A DNA stretch of 64,000 nt from CS3-C152 sp964347025 (GTDB lineage: Archaea; Aenigmatarchaeota; Aenigmatarchaeia; QMZP01; QMZT01): positions 1-64,000 of the forward strand of contig CAYFWU010000003.1 of NCBI GenBank assembly GCA_964347025.1, read 5' to 3'. Below are positions 42,501-57,500 of the stretch, piece after piece; the first letter of the stretch is position 1, and the number at the start of each line of letters is the position of its first letter. A model generated the notes under the pieces. It was not told where the DNA came from, ran no database searches, and was given only the letters and a program-made list of their open reading frames with translations. Made by a program: the position numbers and the translations under genes.

Positions 42501-45500
42501 AATGGAATCATAAAAAGGATGTGAGACCGTGACGTTGAAGCTTTCATTCGTGTAGTTACACATGTAGTCAGGCGAAGTGATGCTTACTTCAGGAACATCG
42601 TAAACGAAGATTTCACCCCTTTCCGACACCTTTGTGGAGTATTCAACATGCGCTTCCAGGGTGTAGACACCCTCTGGCCTTCCCGTAAGGTTTACCCAGG
42701 TGAAGTTTTCGAGTCTCGTTGAATTTTCCTGGATGTTTACGTTGACATGTGTGGATGAGTTTACGACTACTCCAGATGAATTCGTTATGTTCAGGGTTAT
42801 GTTAGAAAGGTATGAGATGTTCAGGGAGTTCTCTATCTTTAGTGTTACATTGAAAAAGTTATCCTCTCCGAACACCATACCATTCGTTTCATTCCCATCA
42901 ACCTTTGATAATATATCTATGACAGAGATTTTGGGTTTGTAGTAAGCCTTTAAGTTCATGTTGTTTATCGTGACGTTGGAATCTCCTAAGTTCTCGATTT
43001 TCGCTATGCAATATCCAGATCCATTTGGAGCCATCTGGCTTCTGAATATAGTTACGTTCAACTCCTCTGTTGTGTTGAGGTGGTATGAATGTAGAATATC
43101 GATCCATTCTGTGGAATTGTGAATGTAAATCCTAACGAAGGTATCGTTCCCTGTCCAGTTGGTCTGCAGATGACCTACCCTGTATTCACCTGCAGGACAT
43201 TCGAACTTCGTTATAGTGTATGATAGCGGAGTCACGTTAACCGGCATGGAGTCCAGCGATCCCGCTTCCTCCAGCCTGTATGCTATCACGGTTGTATAAT
43301 TATCATCCTCGTAATATCCCGGAGAAACTGGCGCGGATGTGTTTGCTGTTACATTCAGTATGTAGGAATCCTCGTAAGGAATGAGGTCTGTCGCGTTTAC
43401 GGTCCATATAACCTGAGTTGTGTTTTCCTGTCCGACACCGGCAGGTATTGTCCCAAGGTATTGTGTCACAGAGGGTAGAACATCCCAGGAAAGTGTTTGC
43501 AGGCTGGCATTGGTATCATCTGCATCCCTTCCCCTTATCCAGATGGTTGCATTGAGAACGAATGGATTGTACTGGAAGATTTCGGAAGGCGAATATATAT
43601 CAGTTACGTTGAATTCAGGACACTGTATGTCGAGCGTCACGTTCCAAACAGTCGAATAAGAAGATTTGTAGTAGTTATCACTCGCTGCAACAATCAACCT
43701 CCATTTCTGCTTGCCCGGATCGTAAGTACAGTCCGCAAGGAACTCATAATTCGCATACCCGCTAGCGTTTGTCGATGTACTTCCTTCCACGAGATAGCTT
43801 TCATCATACTCTGTTACCTCAACCTGTATGTTTGCGGATGGCCACGAACTATTAACCAGATCTCCCCTGTCCGTGTCGTTGACCATCACCCTGAACCACG
43901 TCGAGGAGATTTTTGTCGTTGTCGTTTCATTCCCGTAGATATGTACGAACTGGATATCGTCCTTTTCTACTACCGTGGTGTTATCATCATTAAAGTAATC
44001 CCCGGCATAAACCGTCGTCGTTCGGTTGTTGCCCTCTGTATCTGTTGCATTGAACTTGAAGTACCACGTATCTATATCCGTGTATGTGAAACTCTTGTTC
44101 CACGAAAGCATCTGATTATTGCAGTCTTCACAGATCTTTGACCCATCAACCTGTTCCCATTCTCCTGTTGAGTTCTTGATCCACAGCCAAACCGTTACAT
44201 TATCTCCTATATCCGTTACATTAACGGTGAAATTCCTCGGTATGGACCAGCCATCCGAACGAACGGTGACATTCGCATATCTAAGCATCGGAATCATGGT
44301 CAGATAGAAGGCATTCTCTTTGAAATAAGTTCCGTTGTTGTAGTAATCCTTCTTTGAGATCATGGTTACGTTATACCATCCAGATAGCTGACCTGATGAG
44401 TTCCATTCACATGTATAATTGTTGCCTGTTGTATTCGTTACCCAGGTCGTGTTACTCGGGCAGTAGTGGGTTCCTCCTACGCTTGAGTTTATTATGAACC
44501 TCACGCTCGCGTTTGCGATAGGCGCGTTAGAGCAGTTCCCATCCGTGACGTTACCGACAAACGTTATGTTCTGATATGCCTCGTAAGTTTCTCCGTTTGG
44601 TGATGTGATGTTATTCTTCAAGAAACCGTATATCGTAACATTGAATTCGCTGGATTCATTATCCTTGAAACACGTATCATTCGTGATGTTCATCTTCCAC
44701 TGGCGAATCCCTGGAGTGTAATTACATGTGGCGTTGAAGTCATACGAATAATTCTGGCCGGGTGTTACCTGCACGCCGGAATCCCAGTGCGTGGAGTTCA
44801 GCATGACGTAAAGGTAGACTGAAGGCCCTGTGGTGTTCACAGTGGAATCGTAATCATAAACGTACGTAGCGAGGGTCGTGGTATCCGATCTATTAACTTC
44901 TGATCCATCTCCTGTTAGGTGTTCTACTGACACCAGATCCTTCTCCACGGTGTGGTTAATGATGGTTGAGACATTCGCAATGTTAGAATGATCATCTGTG
45001 GCGTTGAAGTAAACAAACCATGTCGTGAGATCTGATTGATCTGCAACAGAGCAGGAATAGGATTTGTTGAATATGAATTTGGTATCATTGGTTTCATTGT
45101 ATTGCTTCTCCTCCTGGTACTGCCAATCACCGGTCTTTGTCGAATTAAGCCAGAAGTATACCGTTACGGTATCATTATCCTCATCGGTTACATTCACTGT
45201 GTAATTATACGTTCGGTTCCACCCGCCTGATGATGGAATAACAGTTGGCTCTTCCAGAATAGGAGCGGAGGAAAGATAGAAGCTCACATTCTTGATATCG
45301 TAGTTGTAATAACTCTTGTTCGTGTAGAATTCAACGAGGTAAGTTCCAACCTCTTTGTTTGTTGTATCCCACGTACAGTTGTACCATCCATCTGTCTCCT
45401 CAACCAGACCGTTCGATGAGTTACACTGGTAGGTTTTACCATTCTCCTGGTTTGTCAGGTTGAAGTAGATCGTTCCGTCGCTTATGAGATTGGTTATGTT

Positions 45501-48500
45501 GTTGCTGCATGCATATTCATCGCTTACATGCGCCCTCAGGGTTACGTTCTCAATGCCCTTCGTATAGTTCGTGTTCCCATCCGGCGTCTGGATGGTATTA
45601 TTAAGGTCGCCCCATATGGTCACATTGAATTCAGAGGATTCTGAATTAAACCAGCACTGGTCATTCGTGATATTCATCTTCCACTGACGGACCCCAGGCG
45701 TGTAGTTGCAGTCAGGGTTGAGGTTAACCCTGTAATGTGTCCCGTTCTCCGTTGCATTCATTTCAATCCAATCATTCTGGTCCTTCTTCACCCATGCAGA
45801 GAACGTATCATTCCCTATACCAACCGTGTAATTATTCGTATCACTGTCCCATACCTGCACAGACAGCAGAACAGTGCTACCAGGCTGAGAATCAGAACGA
45901 TTCACAACAGAATTATTTCCATCCCCACCGTAGTTCACGCTTGTCGTATCCTTCGTGATGTTATGCCAGCCTATAGACGTATTCTCCACATTCGAATTTT
46001 CATCGCTCACGTTGAAGAAGAACGTCCAATTACCCAAATCGGTAGGACAGGTATACGTATAATTGAACCATGCAAAGTAATCCGAACAATTCTCACACTG
46101 CTTCTGACCAGAGGCCGTCCATCCAGATGTGGACGTGTGATTCCTCCAGAAATAAATGTCAACCGTGTCGTTGTCATCATCCGTTACGTTAACCGAATAA
46201 TTATACCACTTACCCCATCCCCCATTACCTCCTATACCAACCGGAGAGACATTCAAATCCTCAAGTACAGGAGAGGTCGAAAGGTAGAACGTAATCGAAT
46301 CCGAACCATTGTTATAATAGTTTTCGCTGGATACCATCTCCACATCATACCATCCGAATTCCCCATTAGACGTGTTCCAAGAACAATTGTACCAACCATT
46401 CGTTTCTTCGACAGCAGTACATGTCGTAGACGCCCCTGTCCTCTGGTTAGTAAGGTTGAAGTAGACATTCGCCAGACCTGTCATGTTGTTATCGCAGTCA
46501 TCTTTTATCTGACCCTTTAACGTTATGTTGCCCTCTCCTTTCGTGAAGTTGACAGATCCGTTTGGCTCCGTGAGGTTGTTTAAGAGATCGCCGTATACGT
46601 TTACATAGAAAATGGATGAGGACTTGTTCTCATAGTATGGCGAATCCGTGACATTCACCTGCCACATCCTCTGACCCGGAATGTATTCGCATGTTGCATT
46701 GAAGTTGATGTAGTAATAGGTCGAAGTGTTCTCCTCGGAAAGATCCTTGAATGATCCGCTCTCATTCTCAACGTAGAAGTGTATTTCACTAGATAAGAAA
46801 TCCAGCGTGTAATTGTTCACATCGGTATCGTTTATTTGAACGGAAAGGGTGGTTTCATGGTTTGGACGCGAATCCGAACGGTTTATACTTACTCCATCCC
46901 CTTGAAGAACGTCCACAGTTATGTTGTCTCTCTCAACAATGAAGCTTCCTGATGTCGTGTTACCGAATCCCGCGGTATCATTCAGATCAAACCTGTAGTA
47001 CCATGTATCCACATCGTATTTAGAAAAGTTGATCTCGAAGTATCGAAGGGTGTAACCTTGTGAGGTATTGTCACAGTTCGTGCAGTTAGCCGTCCCGTTC
47101 AGTGTCCATGGTCCGGCGTCTTTCCTCAACCAGAGACTTATGTTAACAGTGTCGTTGTCCTCATCCGTTACATTCACAGAGAAGTTGAAGGGAGATTCGC
47201 CCCACCCTCCTGCGGAAGGAATAACCTGTGAATCGATTATATCGGGAGTGGATGCAAGGAAGAATGCGTTCTCCTGGTAATCTGTCCCGTTCCAGTGGGA
47301 AGCATTTTTAGAGAACATTGTTACGTTATACCATCCCAGAGGTGAACCTAGTATATGTGGACCGAAGGATTCGCACTCCCAGTTGGTTCCAGTGAAGCTC
47401 GCGTTGCAGTAGTAAGAATACGTTCCATGGGTTAGGTTGAAGTAGACCTCCTCCAGCTCTCCCATATTCGTTCCGCAGTCATCCTTAACGTTCCCCACTA
47501 TCGTCATGTTCTGACCGCTCTCATTCGTGTGGTTGCCGATCGAGAACAACGTATTTATGAGCGAACCCATCAGGGTGAAGTTTATGGCTTCCGTAACGTT
47601 ATCGAAGACATAACTGTCACCCTGGCTACCTCCCCACCATCGATGAACGCCAAGATAGTATTTGCTCTTATCAGCACACCAGCTTGTGTTTGTCATGGTT
47701 CTGACCAGATGACCAGTTGCATTAGTGTACCAGTAATCCCCAGGACCAAGATTTTCATCTTGACCATACGTATATGCGGAAAACCAGATCCTTCCCTTTG
47801 TTCCCAGCGGAGGGGCTGACATGTTGTCCGTGTCATACATGAGAACAGTGAAATTGATTTCGCTCTGATTTCTGTTAATTATTGCATCCGCTGGTGGGTA
47901 TTCGTTAGAGACGTTAACGTTGTCCTTTTCCACAGTGTACGAATGTTCGGGGGTTTCACTTTCCCCGTCAGGATTGGTTGCATTGAAGAAATAATACCAG
48001 GTACCCATCTGTGTCTGGTTATAATCATACGTCATGTTAACGTTGTACCAATCATTGCAGAAGGTGCAGTTATACTCATCAATCATTGTGTAATCCTCGA
48101 AGCCAGAGACATCCGCTGATTTATGCCACAAGCGGATTGTCACGTTCCTTCCGAACCTGTCCCTCACCATCACAGTGAAATTCCACTCCTCTCCCCATCC
48201 TCCTCTATCCCTGCTGACGTTTCCATTCACCCAAACCTCCTCATTCTCGAGCAGAGGTTTGTAATAGTAGACCTTTACCTTGGTGAACAGATCCTGCTCC
48301 TCCTCGAATAACTTTCCGTACTCCCAGGTGTAGTTCAGTTTCGTTACCGTAACGTTCGTGTCGGGATTCAATGTTCCATCAGCATGGGAGTATACATGTA
48401 TGTCTTGGTATATGGGACTTGCCGACAACGATCCCAAGAATCTCTCCTTCTCATCAGAATCCACTGTGTAGTTGGACCAGAACTCACCAGAAGCCGAACC

Positions 48501-51500
48501 GAAGGAATAGTTCTGCCAAACCAGTTTGTACACGCTTGCACCATCCTCTATCGATACGTTCGCTTCACCGATCGTGAGGTTCGTTCCAGTAAAGTCATAG
48601 TTAACCAAGAAATGTATCTTATTCAACTTCTCATACGGTTGGGCAGGATGGCTGAAGCCATACGAAGTGGTCGTGGTATTGGAAGAACCTGTGGAACCTA
48701 TGTAAGTGGTATTGGTGTAACCTTCTGAGCCTCTGGTATCACGGACACCCCTCGTTCGGAAAACCTTTCTACCCGTATCCGTGCAGTTCAGTGTAAAGTT
48801 AAGGTAGGTCGACTTCCTGCTGCCTATATTCGGGACGTTCCAGACAATCTCGTTGTTCGACTCGTTGTAACTCCCTCCCTGATAAACATCCGTTACGTTA
48901 CAGTCCGGAGAAACGAAAAGGCTCGCATTCCACTCATTCGATGTGTTTACATCCCCTATATTCACAACCTTGAGAGAATAGTTGTACGTCACGTTTGGCT
49001 GTATAGAACGTGGCTCTGGCCACGGATTTTCAGATCTCTGGTAGACAATTAAATCGAATTCAAGATGCGACTCGCTTGAATAATTCATGGTGGTTATCTC
49101 GAAAGTTTCTCTCTCCACTATCCCCTTGTACCCCCATGATGCATTGTACCTGAAGTGTCCTACGGTTGAATACGTATTTGGGGATATCGCTTGATATGAG
49201 GCGACACTGTAGTTGTTAACACCGAACGTTTCATTATCTATGTACCAGCTTATTACGTTGTTGTCCAGATCTATGTTTGGAGGAGAAGTTTCCGTCCCAC
49301 CGGTAAGGGTCGGGTTGGCCGGGAACCATCCGGTGGGAACGATTTCCCTGAGAATCACGTCATCCTTCGGGTTACCACAACCTTTGTTGTGTATAACGAG
49401 CGAGGATTCGAAAACCTTGTTCTTGTCCACCTTCATTGGCGTTTCCCTTATGACCTCGAATATCGCTATATCATCGTCATTCTCTATCGAGAAATTTTCG
49501 CTCCTTGATTTCTGAAGATTATTGGGGTATGTGTAATTAACGGAAACGTTCAGTGTGAAGTTACCATTCGTATCATCTGTAGTCAGATTAAAGGAGAGTG
49601 TCGTGTTTCCCCTCTCAGAAATGTTTAACAGAGTGTAAGCAGGTGAGATGCCCCAGCCGGAAGGTTTATTCACAGTTACGTTGTACTGAATCTTATCAGT
49701 GAAAGGATGATAGACCGTTATGTTCAACTCCTCTGTTGTGGAGTTACAGAAGTATGCAATTACGTAAGGGTATACGCTCACATTCCCCACGACGAAAACC
49801 TCGCTTCTGGAATCTTCACCCAGCGAATATGTTAGATTGGCCTTCACAATGTAATCATCCTCATCCCATCCCGTGGTGTTTATGTCGGTGAAGTTCTCGT
49901 ATGCACTCGAGCCCGCAGGTACGTTAATGTTCGTGTGCATTGAATAGTTGACAACATAACCGGATGAATTCGTGATGTTCAGACTTACATTCACATCGTA
50001 TGCGGTATCCATAGAACTCGATATCTTGACAGTCACATTGAAAAAGCTGTCCCCTTCCTCCATACCGTTGGTTTCTTCCCCTCCTATCCTTTTGACTATA
50101 TCTGTTATCTGCACCTTCGGTTTGTAATAAGCCTCGAAAGTTGCGTTTCTGAACGTCAGGTTGTTGTCTCCGACGTTCTTTATTTTAAAGCTGCAGTTCC
50201 CGCTTTCATTGGTCCTCATCTGACTTTTGAACACAGGAACGAAAAACTCAGAAGAGCCAAGTTCATAAGAATGTAGTATATCGGTCCAGCCGGTTGAGTT
50301 GTAGACATAGACTCTAGCTTTCGTATTCCCTGTCCAGTTTACAGTCAGATTCCCTGTCCTGTAGTGGCTCGCAGGGCAGGGGAAACCGAAAACAAGTTCT
50401 CCATCACTCGTTATGTTACTCTCCTGATCTTGGTAGTAGCTCTTCCCTAGAAGTTTGTAAACATTTATGTTCTTATTCAAGGTATCGTTCAGCCCCTCGC
50501 TAGAATTGGCGAAAACAGAGAAGTAAGTTGTGGAGTTGTAGGAAGTGATGTTTATGGTCCAGTTGGTAGTTTTCGAAGAGTCAGATGGGATCGTTCCAAG
50601 ATTACGCGTTTTGCTGGGGAAAACACCCCAGTCAGGGGGGACGTCTATCGTTGCGTTAACATCGCTTGCCGCTCCCTGTATGGCATTTACAGTCGCTTCG
50701 ACAACGAAGGTTTTGTTCTCGAATATTTCATACGCAGAGTCTATGCTGCTCACCGTCAGGGCTGCCTCGCAACCATACGTCTCGACAGTAACGTTGTACT
50801 CTCCTGACGGAGGATCCTTATAACACGAATCATCAGGGTCTATATACCCCCTCCAGTTCTGTTTCTGCTGGTAGTAATCGCAGGTGGGGATGAAGTAGTA
50901 GACAACGTGTCCTGTCGAATTCGTCGTGTTGGAATCAGGAGTTCCTGCAGGATAGTACTGCGATCCAATCCCGTATTTCGTGACGTTGAATTTGATCGCA
51001 GCGGAGGAGTAAGACGGATTGTATGCTGGCTGGTTGCTGTCGGTATCGTTTATGAACAATACGAACTTTGCGGCTGTTGAGTTCGAAACGTTCGATGAAT
51101 TGTAGAATGCGTTGCTCTCATTCCCTTCCACGTATATTATCTGTATGTCATTCTTTTCCAGAATGAACGAGTTATCATCATCAACGTACTCCCCGTCAGC
51201 GACACTGGTATCATCATAGTTCCCGTTCAGATCAGTGGCATCGAACTTGAAGAACCAAGTCCCAATATCCCCGCAGGAGAAGTTGACCTCCCAGTATGCA
51301 GTGAAGTTCGAGCATGATGTACAGTTAACGGCATCCCCAATCTGGTTCCAACTCCCTCCAGATTTCATCCCATAAAGCTTCGTGCTTACATTATCTCCGG
51401 CCTCATCCGTTACCTTCACAGTGAAATTGAACGTTCTGCCCCACCCCTCCTGCCTTGGTGTGACATTCGCGTAATTCAAAATTGGAACAGTTGATAGATA

Positions 51501-54500
51501 GAAGGTGTCTGGAGGATATATGCTTGTCTGATTGTCATAATAATACGTTTTATTTACAACAAAAGTAACATTATACCATCCTTCATTCGCTCCTGACGAA
51601 TCCCAGCCTCCCTGATAGAAACCGCCTCCCACACCCGTTGGCGTGAAGTTACCAGAGAATCCTGTTGTGGTTAGATTGAAGGAGGTGGTGGCATAATCTA
51701 TCAGATTACCACAATCATCCAGAACTTTGCCCTGGTGGAAGATGTTATCTCCCCACGTATAGTTCTCAGAACCATCCGGTTTTAACACGCTCAGGTTAAA
51801 GTCCCCCCTCACAGTCAGGTTATAAATAATAGACTCATTTGCAAAATAACACTGTTCAGATGAATTTATCTTTACGTACCATTTCTGTTGACCAACTGAA
51901 TATTCAGGACCGGGGTCTGCTGAACAGTTTGGGTCAAAACCATAAGTTACATTCCCGTCACTATCTGTCTGTAGATCATGACCGTCATCGTAAACGTAAC
52001 CAGGGGGGCCGGTATAGCTTATCCATAGCGTTACATTCACACCTGCTGACAGGTATGTGTTGTTTTCGTCCCTCAGCCGAAGTTTAAGCACATCTATCTG
52101 GGTACCGCTCCTGTTAGCTGTGGATTCGTTCCCTGACAGATGTTCGAATATTACGCTGTCCCTTGTCACCGAAAAGCTCTGCGGGCTTGTTGCGTTAACT
52201 GTACCGTTATAGTTCGTGGCATTGAAAAAGAAATATTTCGAATCGTCTATATCCCCGCATGAAAAGTTGTGCGTGAAATTCAGCTGCTGCCAGCCCCCGG
52301 GTGGTATTGTATAGTTATCCTCTGCTATGTAGGTCCATGGACCTGTTGAATCGGGCCCAGCCCAGAGGAAGACAGTAACGTTATCCCCGCCAGTAGTGTT
52401 CACAGTAACGTTAAATGTAAAGGTAGTCCCTCCCCACGGGCCTGACGGTGGGCTCTGGGTAACATTTTCAAGAAGTATGCTAACTGGCGGAAGTTCGTTA
52501 ACGTCAAAAATATCGTTTCCAGACGTTTCATCTTCAATTTCGCCTGTTACAGTGTTGTTCATCTTGAATTTATAACGCCATGTTCCGGTGTCTGAATCGG
52601 TGAAATTGCAATACCAGTAAAAGGTTTCATTAATGCAATTATCACAAATCATAGGAGTTTGATTCACACATGAATAATAAGTGTACTCGTTAAAGACGCT
52701 GCCACCTGGCGGTCTTAAATAAAGCGTTATATTCATTGGCGTGTTATCACCTGAGATGGCCACAATAGAAAAATTCCAGTTTTTATAGGTGTAGTACTCT
52801 GAGGTTGGATCTACGGACTGATTGAAAAGGTCTCTATAGGCATTGAGGAAGAATGCATTAACAAGGGTGTCAGAACCGTTCCAGAATTTTCCATCCTCAG
52901 TGCCCTTTGAAAAGGCGCTGACAGTTACGTTGTACCAGCCAGTGGGGGCGTCTATGGGCAAACTTCTCGTACAGGAGAAGCTACCCGAAGGTGTGCAATT
53001 ATATTCAGTAACACCCTGTATAATTTTGTATATAACACCAAATTTAGCGGTGTCTGATTTCTGAGCGCTGCAATCGTCTATGACGCTTGAGGTGAAGTCT
53101 ATATCTACATTTTGGGTGTAGTTCTGGGCTCCTGTGGGCGAATCTAAAGTTGAATTGGATAGATCTCCCATCAACCAGAAAGGTATTACCTCCGTGTAGT
53201 TGTCTTTCCAGCAGTCCTTTGAATAAAGCCCTGCTCTCCAGTATTCCTGACCCAGATAGTATCTTGAATCTCCGCACCACTGTGATAAGCCCATCGTTCT
53301 GTTCATGTGTCCTGTTCCGTTGGTGTCTCTGAAAATAGGCGAATCAAATGTGGTGTTGTCGTTGTAGAAAGAAATCCACACCCTTCCGAATTCGGACTGG
53401 TTCGCAACACTTTCATTCGTGTCCGTATCATTTATTTGTACCAGGAATAAACTGTTTTCTGTTCTGTTTATGGTGATGTTCCATGAAGGTGATACGTTAT
53501 AAACCTTTGCATCGTCCTTTTCAATATAGAAGGTTAACTCTGTCGTTTCGTTTACCAATCCGCCATCATCCGATGCATTGAACTTGAATTTCAAATAAGT
53601 CTCTTTTTGAGCGCAGGAAAAGTTTGTGGTAAAGTTTATTAAATAACCAGGTTGCGTAGTTGGCGCTGGGACGATTTCTTGGTATATCTGATTCCAGGTA
53701 TCGTATGGTGGTTCTGACCACCAGCCGTCAACAGTTACGTTACCTCCTTCCGGGTCCCAGACGTAAACCGTGAAGTTAAATATCTCCCCCCAGCCAGCTT
53801 GGCTGGGTTCAACAGACTCATTCTCTAACCTCGGATTGGTATTCAAAAAGCCTATCATGAGGAACAAAGGTTGGCTGTCAGAAAAACTTCTGCCATGAGT
53901 CCATTCATAGGCAAGCTTGGTTATCGTGATGTTTCCGAATTCATCATTTGTTCCATCTGTATGAGAATAAACCCCGATGTTGCGATCCGCTTCTTCGAAA
54001 ACTTCTCGTTCCTCATCAGTTAAAGAATAATTGGACCAGACCTGACCGGCTACATCAGCGAAGGAATAGTTTTGCCAGACCAGCTTTCGAACGTCATTAT
54101 CATCACTTATGTTTGCATAACCCTCTCCTATCGTTAGATTGTAGGCAGACCAATTGTAGTTGATCAAGAAATCTATTTCAGACAACTTTTGATAATGCTC
54201 CCCTGGTTGGGTGAAGGTACGGGTCGTGCTGTTACTGCAGGTGGAACCCGAGCACCCGAAATTTAAATCATCGACATAACTGGTGGAATCTCTAGTGTCA
54301 TTAGTTCCTATTGCCCTCAATATGTACGATCCTTCTTGGGTGCAGTTCATGTAGAAGCCGAGATTCGTACTATTTCCGGCCCCCAGGGATCCAAGCTGCC
54401 ACGTAAGCTTTCTTTCGGTTTCATTCCAGGTAGCAGGATCGTAGGCTGAAACATTACATTCTTCCGGTATCGTAAGGGTTACATTCCATGTGTTGGCAGA

Positions 54501-57500
54501 AATATTAAGATCGCCTACGTTAATCACTTTTAGGGTATAGGATATGTTGTATTCTGGATTTGCTGATCTCTTCTTCCACCCCCCTGAGGTGAGGTCGAAT
54601 GTCAAATGGCTTTCATCTGTGTAGTTCATTGTTCTGACTTGGTGGGCTGGGGTCTCGGTTATGTTTCTGCTGCCCCATGTAAGGTTATACCAAAACATTC
54701 CTGTCTGGCCAGTATCCAGATCAGAGAGAACCTTATAAGCTGCGATTTTGTACATGTTGGCAGCTATGTCGCCAAGATCACTTGCAGACCATCTGACCTC
54801 CCTTTCAGGTACGTCCACCTCTCCGGCTGTCACGCCATCCAGAGTTGGAGCATAAGCCACCCAACCGGTTGGCAGCTTTTCGGTAAGATAGATATTTGTG
54901 GCTAAAGCACAACCCTTGTTGTGAATAACAAGACGAGAAGCGAAGTCCGTGTTGTTCCCAACTTCTCCTGGAGTCTCCCTGATTATCTCCAAAACCGGGA
55001 TGGAGTCACCGGCTTCTATGGTGTAATTCGCTTCCCTGTATTTATCCAGATTATCGGGATAGGTGTAATTGACGCTTGCATTTATCACGAAATTTTGGCT
55101 AGTCCCTGCCTCTGCGGTAAGGTTAAAGCTTGCGACATAATCACCGGGCTCGCTGGCGTTTATAAGAACGTAATCAGGTTCTAACACCCAAGAGCTTGGG
55201 ACCTCAAGGGTTACGTTGTACTGCAAATCATCCGTGAATGGATGAGAAACCGTGACGTTAAACTGCTCGGTCGTTGCGTTGCACATGTAAGGTTGGCCTT
55301 TTGCTGAAACAGGAACCGTTTTGAATATGAAATCTTCCTCCCTTTCCACTGGTTCGCTGATATTACCGTTAACATATGATCCTATCTGATAGTCATCTTC
55401 TGACCAGGTGGAAGTATTGATGCTGGTGAAATTAACCAGTATGGTTTCGTTATTTGGAAGTGTAATGTCAGTCTGCGTGCTGCTGTTGACGACGTAACCG
55501 GTGGAGTTGGTGATGTTTAAAGTCACGTTAATCGAGTAAGAGATGTTAAGGGTGTTTGCTATCTTTACCGTCACGTTGAACAAACCGTCTCCCGACTCCA
55601 TCCCATATGTCTCCACCCCATTTTTCTTTGGCACGATATCCTGAACCAGAACCACGGGTCTGTAATAAGCCTCTAAGAAAAGAGAGTCCACCATAAGGTT
55701 GTATGTATCCATGTTCTCGATTTTTATTTGGCAGTATCCGCTGCCGTTAGCTGCTATCTGATCCTCGAGTATGGCGATCTTCGTCCTTTCTGCAGTGTCG
55801 TTGACGTATTTTCTCAGAATCTCATTCCAACCCGTTCGGTTTAAAGCGTAAACCCTTGCAGACGTATTCCCTCCATTTGATTCCCAGTGGACCGTTAAAT
55901 TCGCAACCCTGTAGATTCCGGCTTCGCAGGCCCATGAAGCAATTAATTCCTTCTCACTGCTTATTTCAGCTTCTACTGTATTATCATCCAAGCTCTCCCC
56001 AACGGTCACATTGGTGACATTAACTTTACTTAAAGCACCTTCCGAATAGGTATCATTTTTAACTGTTGCATACTTCGGGGTTGAGGCCGGCGAAACTTTG
56101 TAAGCAATCAATATTTGGGAATCGTTATAATCGGAGTTGTCCTCTTCATTTTCCCCTGTAACGTTCACAGTGAAGTTTGAATACGAGTTGGGCAGAATTG
56201 TCCATGTCACTTTCTTCACTTCTTCCCATCCCAGATCCCCTACCTGTTGGGTAACAGACGGCCATATCTGCCAGCCTGAGGGAACCACAAGGCTGAGATT
56301 TATTCCTGTTGAAGAACCCGCCGTGCTATTTACGGTCGCGTTCACCGTAAAGTTCATGCCCTGGAAAACCTCTTCAGGAGCGAGAACTTCCGTTACATTA
56401 GGAACACCAATTCCCGAAAGCTCAAAGGCCGGATCCTTAAGGTGAGTGCCGTTCCAATAATAACTGACATTCGATGCGTTCATCTCCACAGAGCAGTTAA
56501 GGTTGTATTCAACAACCTCAATTGAATCCCACGTGCAGTTATAGGTCCCGTTCCCGAGGTCGGTTATTGCGGAAGTGCAATCGTAGGAGTAATCGCCGCA
56601 TGTTATGTTAAAGAAAACGTTTGCACCTGTGATGTAGTTATTGCAGTCATCAAGCAAATCTCCGATAATCGGAATTACGTCTCCTATCTGGTATGATGTG
56701 TAAGGCATCGTGACATTCGGCTCCAGATCTCCGTAAACCGTTACATTATAGATCGATTGACTCTGAACATCATCCTTGAAATAATCGTAGGCATCGTCAA
56801 GGGTATAGGCAAACCAAGTCTGGTTACCAACGTCGTATAATGGATCGCAGCCTGGGTCAAAACTTAGATTGGAATAACCAGCTGAACCAGTCAAAACCAC
56901 CATCTGATCAGTTCCGCTGTCCTTATGATAGTTGGTGTAATTCGTCCCGTTCACGGTCACGTTAAAGTAGATGTTTTCCTGAATCGATGAAGATGCATAT
57001 TGACCGCGATCAGTGTCAAAGACGTCAACCCAGAGGGGAACTGTCTGGCTCCCGGACCTGTTCACGGAAACGTCCCTCGGCGTGTCTTTCCTCTCAGGGG
57101 CCTCGCAGAAAATGGTTAAATTCTCCACGTGTTTTACATATCCAGAAATGTCGTTTTGCGTTACATTCGATGTTATGTTGATTACGTATGCATCCTCGCT
57201 AGGACACATGATCCTCATCTTGAATGTCAGATAGGCCTTCGCCAAAGATGTGTTAAATTCATAACCATCTATCATATCATTTACACAATTGACGCAGGCA
57301 TATTGCCAATAAAGTTCTGTGTATGTTCCATTGGTGGTGGCATGGTGTGTAACGTTTTGGTTTCCCCTGCCATGGGCCTCGATTGTCCCTGGTATGACCC
57401 AGCCCGCTGGTATGGTGATGTTTGTCCTGAAGGACGTTACCTCACCAAAGCTTGAGGATTCCGTGAACACCCACATCGGAAGAAGGACATCAACAACCTG

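Noticed and set aside
45735..46520. 261-codon + strand open frame inside Ig units 8-10
   Set aside because: Antisense shadow of the repeat units; its Ile/Arg/Val-rich text simply mirrors the Asn/Thr/Tyr codons of the real frame.
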